This document shows, one piece after another, positions 1 to 6,320 of a stretch of 8,329 nt of DNA. The notes under the pieces are model-generated. The model was not told the origin of the DNA. It saw nothing but the letters and a program-made list of their open reading frames with translations, and searched no databases. The first letter of the stretch is position 1; each line of letters starts with the position of its first letter. The stretch comes from Candidatus Thorarchaeota archaeon (GTDB lineage Archaea > Asgardarchaeota > Thorarchaeia > Thorarchaeales > Thorarchaeaceae): assembly GCA_016840245.1 (NCBI GenBank), contig JAEOST010000243.1, positions 1 through 8,329 of the forward strand. The letters run 5' to 3'. The position numbers were made by a program, and so were the translations under genes.

Positions 1-1053
1 ATTGAACATATCCCTAAATCTGACATACCCATGATTCAAGGCACGTTTGGTCTCCACACCCAGGGGAATCTTCGTATCTGGTATCGGTAATTTTTCTCCA
101 ATTTTTGTAAATTCTTCCCGAGCTTGCTCCAAAAGTGAAAAATCTTGAGCATTCGCAGCCTTGTACCCTCTCCCATTCTTTAGTTTCGAATTGCGCATTC
201 TGTCACAGGTGGGGCAATAGTATTCAACGGCATACAATTTCTCATTTGGTTTTCCATTTCCACGTATTGTCTGTACAAGTTTCTTGGGTCCACACTCTGG
301 ACATTGGAACTCTTGACTCTTCACAAAACTAATGCTTATTGGAGTGAAAACAGTATCACAATTGGGACATTCAGCTGGTTCTTTCGAACTTATTGTTTCA
401 AAAACATCCCAACATTCAGGGCAGACAACCACATCTCCATTACCTGTTGGTGATTTTGCGAGGAAAAAGTCACGCATCAGAGGAATTTTGGATTCACAAT
501 CAGGACAATCAAGCTCTTTGTAATGAAAATAGTATATTGCCTCTGCTTCATCCTGACAATGGGGACACTCGGTATGGTAATACTTTCGAAGATCTGTCCC
601 ACGTTCTTCGTCAAGCTGCCTCATTGCATCCTCTATATCCTGCAAGTTGACATCCTCGATTTGCTTTTTGACAACAAACCATGCAACTGGATTGATATCA
701 CCAGCTATCACATTGCATCCTAATCGTAAAGCCTCAATGACAGTAGTCCCGCCACCCATCATCGGATCAAGCACAACTTTTCCTTGGAAATCGACATCGG
801 TTGAGTAGTGATTCCAGAGTTCCTTGGGATCTTGGTTCCATTTTTCTAATGACTCATCTGCCAAAGAGTACAGCAAAATTGCACGGAAAACCGATCCAAG
901 TCGTCGTGCCCACCACTTATGCATCACATATACTGGCCTATAGTGTCGTCTACCAAATCCGGTGGATTCCTTCTCAGCAATCTTGTTGACCTGTGTGATT
1001 GGAAATGTGATTTCGATAGGTCGTTTTGGCAGACTAGGACCTCCGTCCTGCAA
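1..1053 (-). CDS. DUF1156-type DNA methylase with zinc ribbons, N-terminal part (3' end cut by window edge)
   Basis: The minus-strand frame is open from 1053 through base 1, giving 351 residues without a stop. Residues 12-51 hold the family N-terminus (PIEITFPITQVN, then HKWWARR at 45-51). The SAM-binding motif I is LDPMMGGGTT at 95-104, followed by ALRLGCNVIAGDINP. Six CxxC pairs follow at about 163/166, 183/186, 211/214, 229/232, 251/254 and 280/283, enough for three zinc ribbons inserted between motif I and the rest of the catalytic domain. This is the architecture of DUF1156/COG1743-type putative adenine-specific DNA methylases. The catalytic (D/N)PP(Y/F) motif would lie beyond the window, so activity cannot be judged. 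An in-frame TAG ends at 1081. TTG at 1053 is the first usual start but lacks a Shine-Dalgarno sequence; a CTG at 1032 lies six bases after a perfect GGAGGT (1044-1039) and may be the true start. No restriction partner is visible. Confidence 0.88.
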   Translation of the reverse strand, partial: MQDGGPSLPKRPIEITFPITQVNKIAEKESTGFGRRHYRPVYVMHKWWARRLGSVFRAILLYSLADESLEKWNQDPKELWNHYSTDVDFQGKVVLDPMMGGGTTVIEALRLGCNVIAGDINPVAWFVVKKQIEDVNLQDIEDAMRQLDEERGTDLRKYYHTECPHCQDEAEAIYYFHYKELDCPDCESKIPLMRDFFLAKSPTGNGDVVVCPECWDVFETISSKEPAECPNCDTVFTPISISFVKSQEFQCPECGPKKLVQTIRGNGKPNEKLYAVEYYCPTCDRMRNSKLKNGRGYKAANAQDFSLLEQAREEFTKIGEKLPIPDTKIPLGVETKRALNHGYVRFRDMFN

Positions 1054-1093
1054 TGATATACTTACTGAGAACGGAGCACCCTATGAACCTAAC

Positions 1094-1121
1094 TAGTTGT
1101 ACCGTACATTGTTAGTTGTAC
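1094..1121. promoter_or_regulatory. Two TAGTTGTAC repeats upstream of the methylase
   Basis: The 9-mer TAGTTGTAC occurs at 1094-1102 and 1113-1121, 19 bp apart, so on similar faces of the helix within two turns. A further GTAC lies at 1104-1107, and the second copy overlaps the palindrome TTGTACAA (1116-1123). The repeats are the main structure in the 99-bp gap between the acetyltransferase stop and the methylase start, so they could be an operator for the methylase or part of its promoter. No convincing TATA box was found beside them. Function is inferred from position only. Confidence 0.3.
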
Positions 1122-1152
1122 AAACTTATGCACTTGTTCGTTTTCCATACAA

Positions 1153-2148
1153 TCAGATAGTTCTACTCAAATCTTTCTCCATAAAATATCCTGGAACACC
1201 ATAGCCCAAGGAGCTGAGCGTTTCCTGAGAGATATCATCGTCAGTATGCAACAGGAAATAGGAGGTCAACAATCCATTCTCTTTGCTCCACGATTCTGCC
1301 TGAGTAATCAATGCCTTACCAACTTCTGTATCCTTATGCTCATGGTCTACAGCAAAGTCGTATACATTCCCAATCTTTTCGTTGAAGCTCGCAACACCAA
1401 TCCAGATGTAACCAACAATTCTATTGTCACTTGTTTCAGCGACATACTTGCAATGCTTGCCATCTGCAGGGTCAAACTTGCCAAGAAACTCTTCATATTT
1501 TGTAATTATTCGGTATTCTGATACATCTTTTGAGAAAAATACCATATTCTTGAAAGATTTCAGACCAAGCCCCCGAATTTTAATCTCGTCAGTGCTCTCG
1601 CTCTTTCGAATTGAGATGTCTTCCAATTTAACATCAGCAATATCCTCAGGCAATCTTCTCGACATTGGAATACATTTTACTAAATATCCCTCTGTTTCGT
1701 ACAGTCTTATAGCTGACTTGTTGTCTTCATGAACGAAAAGACCTATGTCAACACCGAATTCAGTCGCAAACTCCTCTGCCTTTCTCATCAGTTTCTTTCC
1801 TAAACCCTTTCCCCGGAACTCGTTAACAACAACAATATCATAGATCCACTGGGGCCTTTGGAAGTCCCAGTAGTCCTCGCTGTTTCGTAATCCCATCCAG
1901 AGATACCCACAGCGTGTGCCATCATTACTCTCAGCTATGAATACCCGAACTGTTGAACTCTTGAAGTCCGAGTACTCCTCCATCTCTTTTCTATGAGCCT
2001 TCAAGAGCTCATCATCGGATTTGCCAAGATTATCCTTTACAAGTTGATCAAAGAACGTCTTTCTCAGAGTCTTCAAAGTATCAAAGCTCAGTCTGAAGAA
2101 GAAGTCCCAATCCTCTTCACTTTCGGCAACTCTTATGTCGAAGCTCAC
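1153..2148 (-). CDS. Tandem-GNAT N-acetyltransferase
   Basis: This 331-residue protein has two GNAT-fold halves. The first (about 4-165) carries the acetyl-CoA pyrophosphate loop RGKGLG at 112-117 after strand WIYDIVVV, and a motif-B-like segment NKSAIRLYETEGY at 143-155, so it should be catalytically competent. The second (about 178-328) keeps the strand and helix pattern (VAETSDNRIVGYIWIG, VYDFAVD, then VGKALITQAESW), but its loop reads HKDTEVGK and lacks the R-G-x-G signature, so it is probably a structural or substrate-binding half. The acceptor could be an amine, peptide or antibiotic and is not predictable. Translation starts at GTG 2148 with GGTGA six bases upstream. The gene begins 15 bp after the nitroreductase stop on the same strand, so the two are probably co-transcribed. 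GNAT membership is secure; the specific reaction is unknown. Confidence 0.85.
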   Translation of the reverse strand: MSFDIRVAESEEDWDFFFRLSFDTLKTLRKTFFDQLVKDNLGKSDDELLKAHRKEMEEYSDFKSSTVRVFIAESNDGTRCGYLWMGLRNSEDYWDFQRPQWIYDIVVVNEFRGKGLGKKLMRKAEEFATEFGVDIGLFVHEDNKSAIRLYETEGYLVKCIPMSRRLPEDIADVKLEDISIRKSESTDEIKIRGLGLKSFKNMVFFSKDVSEYRIITKYEEFLGKFDPADGKHCKYVAETSDNRIVGYIWIGVASFNEKIGNVYDFAVDHEHKDTEVGKALITQAESWSKENGLLTSYFLLHTDDDISQETLSSLGYGVPGYFMEKDLSRTI

Positions 2149-2163
2149 CTTGATTCACCCATT

Positions 2164-2943
2164 CTAACCAGAATCGACCTTTCCAACTGGTGCGATATAT
2201 ACAGTCATCTCATTCTCCCCATCTACCTGTATCAGTTTGTCCAATATCCTCTGCTCATAGGCCGCAATGGCACAGGTCCCTGCACCTATCGCTTCACATG
2301 CTAAGTACAAGTTCTGACAGACATGACCCGCCTCAATGAGAATGTCCTTGTAACTCACAATACTGTATCTCCACTCCATTTTGTAGGGTATGGCTGCCCA
2401 AACAAACACTACTGCTGATTTTCCAATGAAATTCTGGAACCAAGCATTGTTCATGAGTTCTTCCGCATCAGGAAGTTTCGTACTCACAACAACGAGTTTG
2501 TGTTCTATGGGTAGATATCGATACACCCCACGTTCAAGACCCTCAACCCAGTTAATCAACAGATAGGTTTCGAAGGGCTGTCGTCCACCACCTGAGGGTA
2601 CAACACGTTTGGTCCAGATCTTGTTCTTGTCAACTTCTCGGACTCCTTGTGTTGCCCATAGAAGGAAAGACAACTCTTCCAAAGTGAGTGCATCTTCTGT
2701 AAAGGCACGCCGACTCTCACGATTGGCTATCGTGTCGAATAATGATACATGTTCTAATGTAAATTTCTCTGGACTGACCAAGTCAATCAGAGTATCATCC
2801 TTGTCGAATGGCTTTTCTAGAGGTGGAGCCTCGACTCCTTTTCGTTGATCAGGTTCCCACCAATCTTCAGGAGGGATGGCCTCATAGTCATGTGCCTTCA
2901 AAAGATTCCTTCTCTCTTTGATTATCTCTTCGTAAGATGGCAT
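2164..2943 (-). CDS. SagB/ThcOx-type nitroreductase-family FMN oxidoreductase
   Basis: The 259-residue product matches the SagB-type branch of the nitroreductase fold. Visible signatures are RESRRAF (75-81, FMN phosphate-binding region), LTLEELSFLLWATQG (87-100), VVPSGGGRQPFETYLL (114-129), VEGLERGVYRYLP (133-145), and the helix EAGHVCQNLYLACEAIGAGTCAIAAYE (204-230). Family members use FMN; some oxidise azolines to azoles in ribosomal peptides. Here there is no YcaO cyclodehydratase, leader peptidase or precursor peptide nearby, so this is a stand-alone SagB-like enzyme, common in archaea, with unknown substrate. ATG at 2943 is preferred: GGTGA lies five bases upstream. In-frame TTG 2955 and GTG 2952 overlap that ribosome-binding sequence and are less likely. 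It is first in a likely operon with the GNAT gene. Confidence 0.88.
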   Translation of the reverse strand: MPSYEEIIKERRNLLKAHDYEAIPPEDWWEPDQRKGVEAPPLEKPFDKDDTLIDLVSPEKFTLEHVSLFDTIANRESRRAFTEDALTLEELSFLLWATQGVREVDKNKIWTKRVVPSGGGRQPFETYLLINWVEGLERGVYRYLPIEHKLVVVSTKLPDAEELMNNAWFQNFIGKSAVVFVWAAIPYKMEWRYSIVSYKDILIEAGHVCQNLYLACEAIGAGTCAIAAYEQRILDKLIQVDGENEMTVYIAPVGKVDSG

Positions 2944-3002
2944 TCTACTCACCAACCAGGATCAATTCCTCGCGAAACTGAATCGACTCCGTTTGTACTC
3001 AC

Positions 3003-3010
3003 TCTATAAG
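3003..3010 (-). promoter_or_regulatory. Probable TATA box of the nitroreductase-acetyltransferase operon
   Basis: On the minus strand the sequence reads GAAGG then CTTATAGA, a TATA-like box with a purine-rich element before it. It lies about 60 bases upstream of the preferred ATG at 2943, predicting transcription from near 2980 and a leader of about 35 nt that includes the GGTGA ribosome-binding site. It is divergent from the very similar CTTATAGG box of the tRNA gene about 60 bp away. Assigned by eye. Confidence 0.5.
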
Positions 3011-3066
3011 CCTTCACGTTCACGCTTACTTATCATGTTCTTATTCAGACTGACTACGGAGTAATC

Positions 3067-3074
3067 CTTATAGG
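3067..3074 (+). promoter_or_regulatory. Probable TATA box of tRNA-Tyr
   Basis: CTTATAGG is centred about 30 bases upstream of the first tRNA base. With the usual archaeal distance of about 25 bp from TATA box to start, transcription would begin a few bases before position 3101. Confidence 0.55.
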
Positions 3075-3100
3075 GAAACAAAGAATGCGAACGGTTGAAA

Positions 3101-3177
3101 CGGGACGTAGCTCAACCTGGCAGAGCAATGGACTGTAGATCCATCGGTTGCCGGTTCAAATCCGGCCGTCCCGACCA
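3101..3177 (+). tRNA. tRNA-Tyr (anticodon GUA), CCA encoded
   Basis: A full cloverleaf folds by eye. The acceptor stem CGGGACG/CGTCCCG has all seven pairs and the C1-G72 pair that marks archaeal and eukaryotic tyrosine tRNAs. Then come U8 and A9, D stem GCTC/GAGC with loop AACCTGGCA, anticodon stem ATGGA/TCCAT with loop CTGTAGA (anticodon GTA at 34-36), a five-base variable region, T stem GCCGG/CCGGC with loop TTCAAAT, discriminator A73 and an encoded CCA. No intron is present. From base 31 to the end, the gene is also the left copy of a repeat that recurs at 6321. If the interval is an integrated element, the current 3' half came from the element and restored a complete tRNA. Confidence 0.97.
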
Positions 3178-3178
3178 T
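3132..3178 (+). repeat. Left copy of 47-bp exact direct repeat (attL-like, inside tRNA-Tyr)
   Basis: The repeat starts at the last base of the 5' anticodon stem (A31) and covers the anticodon loop, variable region, T arm, 3' acceptor strand, CCA and one further T. All 47 bases match 6321-6367; the flanking bases differ (G before this copy, A before the other; T after this one, C after the other). Such 3'-terminal tRNA segments are classic attachment sites of archaeal tyrosine integrases of SSV and pNOB8 type. Confidence 0.9.
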
Positions 3179-3188
3179 TTTTCATTTT
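3178..3188 (+). terminator. T-rich terminator of tRNA-Tyr
   Basis: Right after the encoded CCA the plus strand reads TTTTTCATTTT, two T-runs split by CA. This is the usual form of archaeal intrinsic termination, which needs no hairpin. Confidence 0.55.
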
Positions 3189-3204
3189 CCAAGACCAATT
3201 TCAT

Positions 3205-3252
3205 TTCGACAATTGCCGAATTTCACAAACCTAATAAAAGTATCCGCGGATA
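3205..3252 (+). promoter_or_regulatory. Candidate promoter/operator of the cassette operon
   Basis: A TATA-like element TAATAAAA (3232-3239) sits between two palindromes. TTCGACAATTGCCGAA at 3205-3220 is symmetric apart from one A/C pair, and TATCCGCGGATA at 3241-3252 is a perfect 12-bp palindrome. The second lies between the TATA-like element and the expected transcription start near 3260, where a bound protein would block initiation. Other TATA-like stretches occur at 3272-3281 (GTAATATAAC) and 3294-3300 (CTATATT), so the start is not certain. Confidence 0.4.
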
Positions 3253-3323
3253 GTATGACGGAAGAGAATTCGTAATATAACAGCAGCGATGAGCTATATT
3301 CCTTGAATCTTCTAAATCATGCT

Positions 3324-3358
3324 GGTCCGACTTAGGATGTACTCGGTCATCGGGACCG
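3324..3358 (+). promoter_or_regulatory. Leader with two mutually exclusive short hairpins
   Basis: In the leader RNA, GGTCC (3324-3328) can pair with GGACC (3353-3357). Alternatively CGGTC (3344-3348) can pair with GACCG (3354-3358). The two pairings share their 3' strand, so only one can form. The stems are only five base pairs, and this could be chance. No known riboswitch consensus, including the cobalamin B12 box, was recognised. Confidence 0.18.
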
Positions 3359-3404
3359 CTGATGAAGATCAAGATTGTGAGTTGACTACGGAGGCACGAA
3401 CATC

Positions 3405-4589
3405 TTGCCATGGAGCCGAATCCATAAACATACAATAGACCCAATCAGGGTTGCGGTCCTGGGTGCAGGACATGCTGGCAGAGGTCTTGCTAGTTATCTC
3501 TCTATACATGGATTTGATGTAGCTCTCTACAATCGTACAATTGGAAATGTCAAGGGGATATTGGACAGAGGGGGTATCGATGCTCATGGCATTATTGAGG
3601 CATTTGCACCCATTCCACTGGTCACCGATGATATGGCCGCGGCAATTGATAATAGAACCATTCTCATTGTCACAGTTCCAGCCCAGGCACACCCATTCTT
3701 TGCCAAGACCATGGGTCCATATCTGGAATCAGACCAGACTGTACTTCTGATGCCAGGACGGACTGGCGGCGCACTTGAGTTTGCAAAAATACTGAGAACA
3801 AACTCATTCACCGATGACATTCTTCTAGGGGAGGCTCAGACTTTCAGTTTCGTATCAAGGATCAACGGACCAGATTCAGTACTGATTTCTAGTATCAAAA
3901 ACAGTGTCAGAATAAGCTCTTTTCCAGCAATATCTAATTGGCAGCTGCTGGAAAGTCTGAAGCGACTTCCACTTGCTTTCGAGCTGGCAGAGGATGTCAT
4001 GGAAACCAGTCTCAACAATATTGGTGCAATGTTACATCCAACCCCCACAATCCTATGTGCTGGCATCCTAGAGTCAAGACAAGGGGGGTACAACCACTAT
4101 CATGATGCTATCTCCGAAACGGTGGGCCATCTCGTAGAAAGGATGGATACAGAGAGGGTCAGTGTCGCCCGTGAGTTCTCAGCATATCCTGTATCCCTTC
4201 TAGAATGGTTGAGAAACTCGTATAATGCCAAAGGAGCAACTTTGTATGAGTGTATTCGTAGCATTGATACCTATGATGGAGTTGGCAGTCCTTCATCCTT
4301 GGAACATCGTTATGTATTAGAGGACATCCCAACAGGTCTTGTGCCTATTTCCAATCTTGGTACTATGGTAGGAGTCGAAACCCCAGCTATAGATGCTGTG
4401 ATTAACATCGCTTGTCAGCTCTATAGACATGACTTCTGGTGCAGTGGACGGAACCTTGAGAGCCTAGGTCTCGAAGGATTAAGTCCTCATGAGGTCAAAG
4501 AGTACGTCCAAACGGGGGTCCCACCTGTTGACTACCCTGACTTCCCAGAGATTTTAGACATCCTTGGACCAGAGGTAGATGAAGCATGA
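3405..4589 (+). CDS. Opine (octopine/nopaline-type) dehydrogenase family protein
   Basis: The 394-residue product has the NAD/NADP octopine/nopaline dehydrogenase layout. An N-terminal Rossmann domain carries GAGHAGRG at 20-27 and continues ...FDVALYNRT. Then come MPGRTGGALEF (116-126), LGEAQTFSFVSRI (141-153) and NNIGAMLHPTPTILCAG (204-220), where H211 matches the family's catalytic His. The helical C-terminal domain has SSLEHRYVLEDIPTGLVPISNLGTMVGVETPAIDA (297-331), with D307 a possible catalytic partner, and GRNLESLGL (348-356). Family enzymes reductively couple the amino group of an amino acid to a 2-oxo acid with NAD(P)H, or run in reverse; the substrates here are unknown. TTG 3405 is the only usual start between an in-frame TGA at 3378 and the Rossmann motif, with GGAGG (3390-3394) ten bases upstream. 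The stop overlaps the next start (ATGA), indicating coupled translation. Confidence 0.9.
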   Translation: MPWSRIHKHTIDPIRVAVLGAGHAGRGLASYLSIHGFDVALYNRTIGNVKGILDRGGIDAHGIIEAFAPIPLVTDDMAAAIDNRTILIVTVPAQAHPFFAKTMGPYLESDQTVLLMPGRTGGALEFAKILRTNSFTDDILLGEAQTFSFVSRINGPDSVLISSIKNSVRISSFPAISNWQLLESLKRLPLAFELAEDVMETSLNNIGAMLHPTPTILCAGILESRQGGYNHYHDAISETVGHLVERMDTERVSVAREFSAYPVSLLEWLRNSYNAKGATLYECIRSIDTYDGVGSPSSLEHRYVLEDIPTGLVPISNLGTMVGVETPAIDAVINIACQLYRHDFWCSGRNLESLGLEGLSPHEVKEYVQTGVPPVDYPDFPEILDILGPEVDEA

Positions 4590-6262
4590 AGATATTAGGC
4601 GCTGCTATTGGAAGCTGTGTCCATGTAGCAGGCGTTCTTCGATTTCTGACTCTTGCCGAGGAAGAAGGTCATGAAACTGTCTTCTTGGGATTTGCTACCC
4701 CGATTGACGAGCTGATAACTCAAGTCAAGAAGCACGACCCTGACGTTATCGGCGTTAGCTACAGGCTCACTGCAATCAGCGCTGTAAAACTCTTTGAAGA
4801 CCTGAAACATGCTGTGGCTAAGAACGGTCTGGAGAAAATGAGATGGATATTGGGATGCACAGCTCCAATCAAGCCCATTGCGGAAAGAATAGGCTTGTTT
4901 GAAACTATCTTTACTGGCTTCTCCACCGATGAAGACTCACGAGCATTTCTCCGAGAACGCTCACATATGCAACCAGAGGAGAAGAACCCTCAGGATTTGA
5001 TTACACGTCTCACTATCAAGAGCCCGATACCTCTCATCAGACATCATTTTGGTCAGTCCTCAATCGAAGAAACAGTGAAAGGAGTCGCACAGATAGCAGA
5101 GGCATCAGTAGTAGATGTAATCTCAATTGGACCTGATCAGAACGCCCAGGAGTCATTCTTTCGTCCAAATGAGATAAACAAGAGTCTAGAGGGTGATGGA
5201 GGCGTCCCACTTAGAGAACCCGAAGAACTGCAACGGCTCTTTGAGGCCTCACGAAGAGGTAACTATCCGCTCTTAAGATGCTACAGCGGTACTCGTGATT
5301 TGGAGTCTTGGGCACAGTTGCTGAAGGATACCATAAACAACGCCTGGTGTGCCACCCCTCTGTTATGGTATAGCGAGCTAGATGGAAGAAGCAAAAGACC
5401 TCTCAAAGAAGCAATCGCTGAGAACCAACACAACCACCGATGGCACGCAGAGCATGACATACCAGTAGAAATCAATGAGCCTCATCATTGGAGCCTGAGG
5501 AGTGCCCATGATACAATTGCAGTTGCAATGGCATATCTCTCTGCATACAATGCCAAGGCAGCTGGCGTTAGGCACTATATCGCACAATATATGCTGAACA
5601 CCCCTCTTGGAACATCTCCCAAGATGGATCTTGCAAAGATGCTGGCAAAGATCGAACTGATTGAATCGCTACATGATCACCACTTTCTATCTCTAAGACA
5701 AATCAGACCAGGACTCTTTTCTTATCCGCCTAATCTCGATTCGGGTAAGGGTCAGCTCGCATCTTCAATCTACACAGGAATGATGCTAAAACCACACATT
5801 GTACATGTAGTGGGATTCTGTGAGGCTGACCATGCTGCAACTGCAGAGGAGATCATTGAGAGCTGCAAGATTTCACGACGGGTCATTCATGATTGTCTTC
5901 TTGGAACCACAAATCCTCTGGATGACAAGGAAGTCATGAGAAGGACGGACGGACTCGTACGAGATGCCACGCTGCTCATTACAGCCATTCGTTCACTAGG
6001 TGATGAAACCGCAAGAAACCCCCTAATTGAACCTGAAACATACGTGCGAGCAGTCGAATTAGGTGTCTTAGATGCCCCGCACCTGAGAAACAACCCCATT
6101 GCCAAGGGGCAGCTCAGAACCAGGATGATTGATGGTGCATGCATCGCTATAGATTCTGACTCTGGTAAACCAATTAATGAAATTACAAGGCTAGAACAAC
6201 TTGGTCTTGAACTGGAGCCTGATCAAGCTTTGAGCCTACCATATTTCAGCAAAATCCGATGA
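4586..6262 (+). CDS. Fused cobalamin-binding and glutamate-mutase-like (GlmS-GlmE type) protein
   Basis: Residues 1-125 resemble the B12-binding domain of carbon-skeleton mutases: GAAIGSCVHVAG at 5-16 aligns with the D-x-H-x-x-G motif (Cys in place of Asp, H13 as likely lower axial ligand), followed by VIGVSYRLTA (54-63) and WILGCTAP (87-94). Residues 150-558 resemble the methylaspartate mutase epsilon (GlmE) TIM barrel, including LLRCYSGTRD (229-238), VEINEP (294-299), VVGFCEADHAATAEEIIESCK (408-428) and a GlmE-like tail VRAVELGVLDAPHL (487-500) with IDGACIAI (515-522). GlmS and GlmE are usually separate subunits; here they are one chain with the B12 domain first. The likely chemistry is a radical, adenosylcobalamin-dependent rearrangement of an amino-acid-like substrate, but substrate-binding arginines cannot be assigned with certainty. 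ATG 4586 overlaps the dehydrogenase stop and has GAGGT nine bases upstream. Assignment rests on remembered motifs. Confidence 0.75.
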   Translation: MKILGAAIGSCVHVAGVLRFLTLAEEEGHETVFLGFATPIDELITQVKKHDPDVIGVSYRLTAISAVKLFEDLKHAVAKNGLEKMRWILGCTAPIKPIAERIGLFETIFTGFSTDEDSRAFLRERSHMQPEEKNPQDLITRLTIKSPIPLIRHHFGQSSIEETVKGVAQIAEASVVDVISIGPDQNAQESFFRPNEINKSLEGDGGVPLREPEELQRLFEASRRGNYPLLRCYSGTRDLESWAQLLKDTINNAWCATPLLWYSELDGRSKRPLKEAIAENQHNHRWHAEHDIPVEINEPHHWSLRSAHDTIAVAMAYLSAYNAKAAGVRHYIAQYMLNTPLGTSPKMDLAKMLAKIELIESLHDHHFLSLRQIRPGLFSYPPNLDSGKGQLASSIYTGMMLKPHIVHVVGFCEADHAATAEEIIESCKISRRVIHDCLLGTTNPLDDKEVMRRTDGLVRDATLLITAIRSLGDETARNPLIEPETYVRAVELGVLDAPHLRNNPIAKGQLRTRMIDGACIAIDSDSGKPINEITRLEQLGLELEPDQALSLPYFSKIR

Positions 6263-6278
6263 ATACACCCTGGGTCCG

Positions 6279-6284
6279 TTTTTT
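6279..6284 (+). terminator. T-run terminator after the mutase gene
   Basis: Six T residues follow the mutase stop by 16 bases, and a second run of five lies at 6369-6373 just beyond the right repeat. Either would serve as an archaeal intrinsic terminator for the operon, before the convergent AbrB gene. Confidence 0.5.
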
Positions 6285-6290
6285 CTACTA

Positions 6291-6306
6291 CATCTTTCGG
6301 AAGATG
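6291..6306. repeat. CATCTT/AAGATG inverted repeat beside the right tRNA fragment
   Basis: CATCTTTCGGAAGATG is a perfect 6-bp inverted repeat with loop TCGG, 14 bases before the right 47-bp repeat. It could be a terminator-associated hairpin, an integrase arm site, or a regulator binding site, since the same half-site occurs upstream of the neighbouring AbrB gene. Confidence 0.35.
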
Positions 6307-6320
6307 GATTGCAGACTTAA

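Noticed and set aside
135..989. Plus-strand open frames across the methylase region
   Set aside because: They are antisense shadows of a well-supported methylase frame with clear motif I and zinc ribbons.
3355..3385. C/D-box guide RNA suggested by CTGATGA near 3359
   Set aside because: The base before TGATGA is C instead of the required purine, and no properly spaced D and D' boxes follow.
3051..3393. 11-bp direct repeat TGACTACGGAG at 3051-3061 and 3383-3393
   Set aside because: One copy lies in the tRNA promoter region and the other across the dehydrogenase ribosome-binding site. A repeat of this length is expected by chance in a window of this size.
3253..3404. Cobalamin riboswitch in the leader of the B12-enzyme operon
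   Set aside because: No B12-box consensus or extended multi-helix fold is visible, only two weak five-pair stems, and archaea rarely use this riboswitch.
3223..3444. Minus-strand frame of 73 residues in the cassette leader, considered as an integrase fragment
   Set aside because: It shows none of the tyrosine-recombinase signatures (HxxR, the terminal Tyr region), has no ribosome-binding site, and overlaps the dehydrogenase start.
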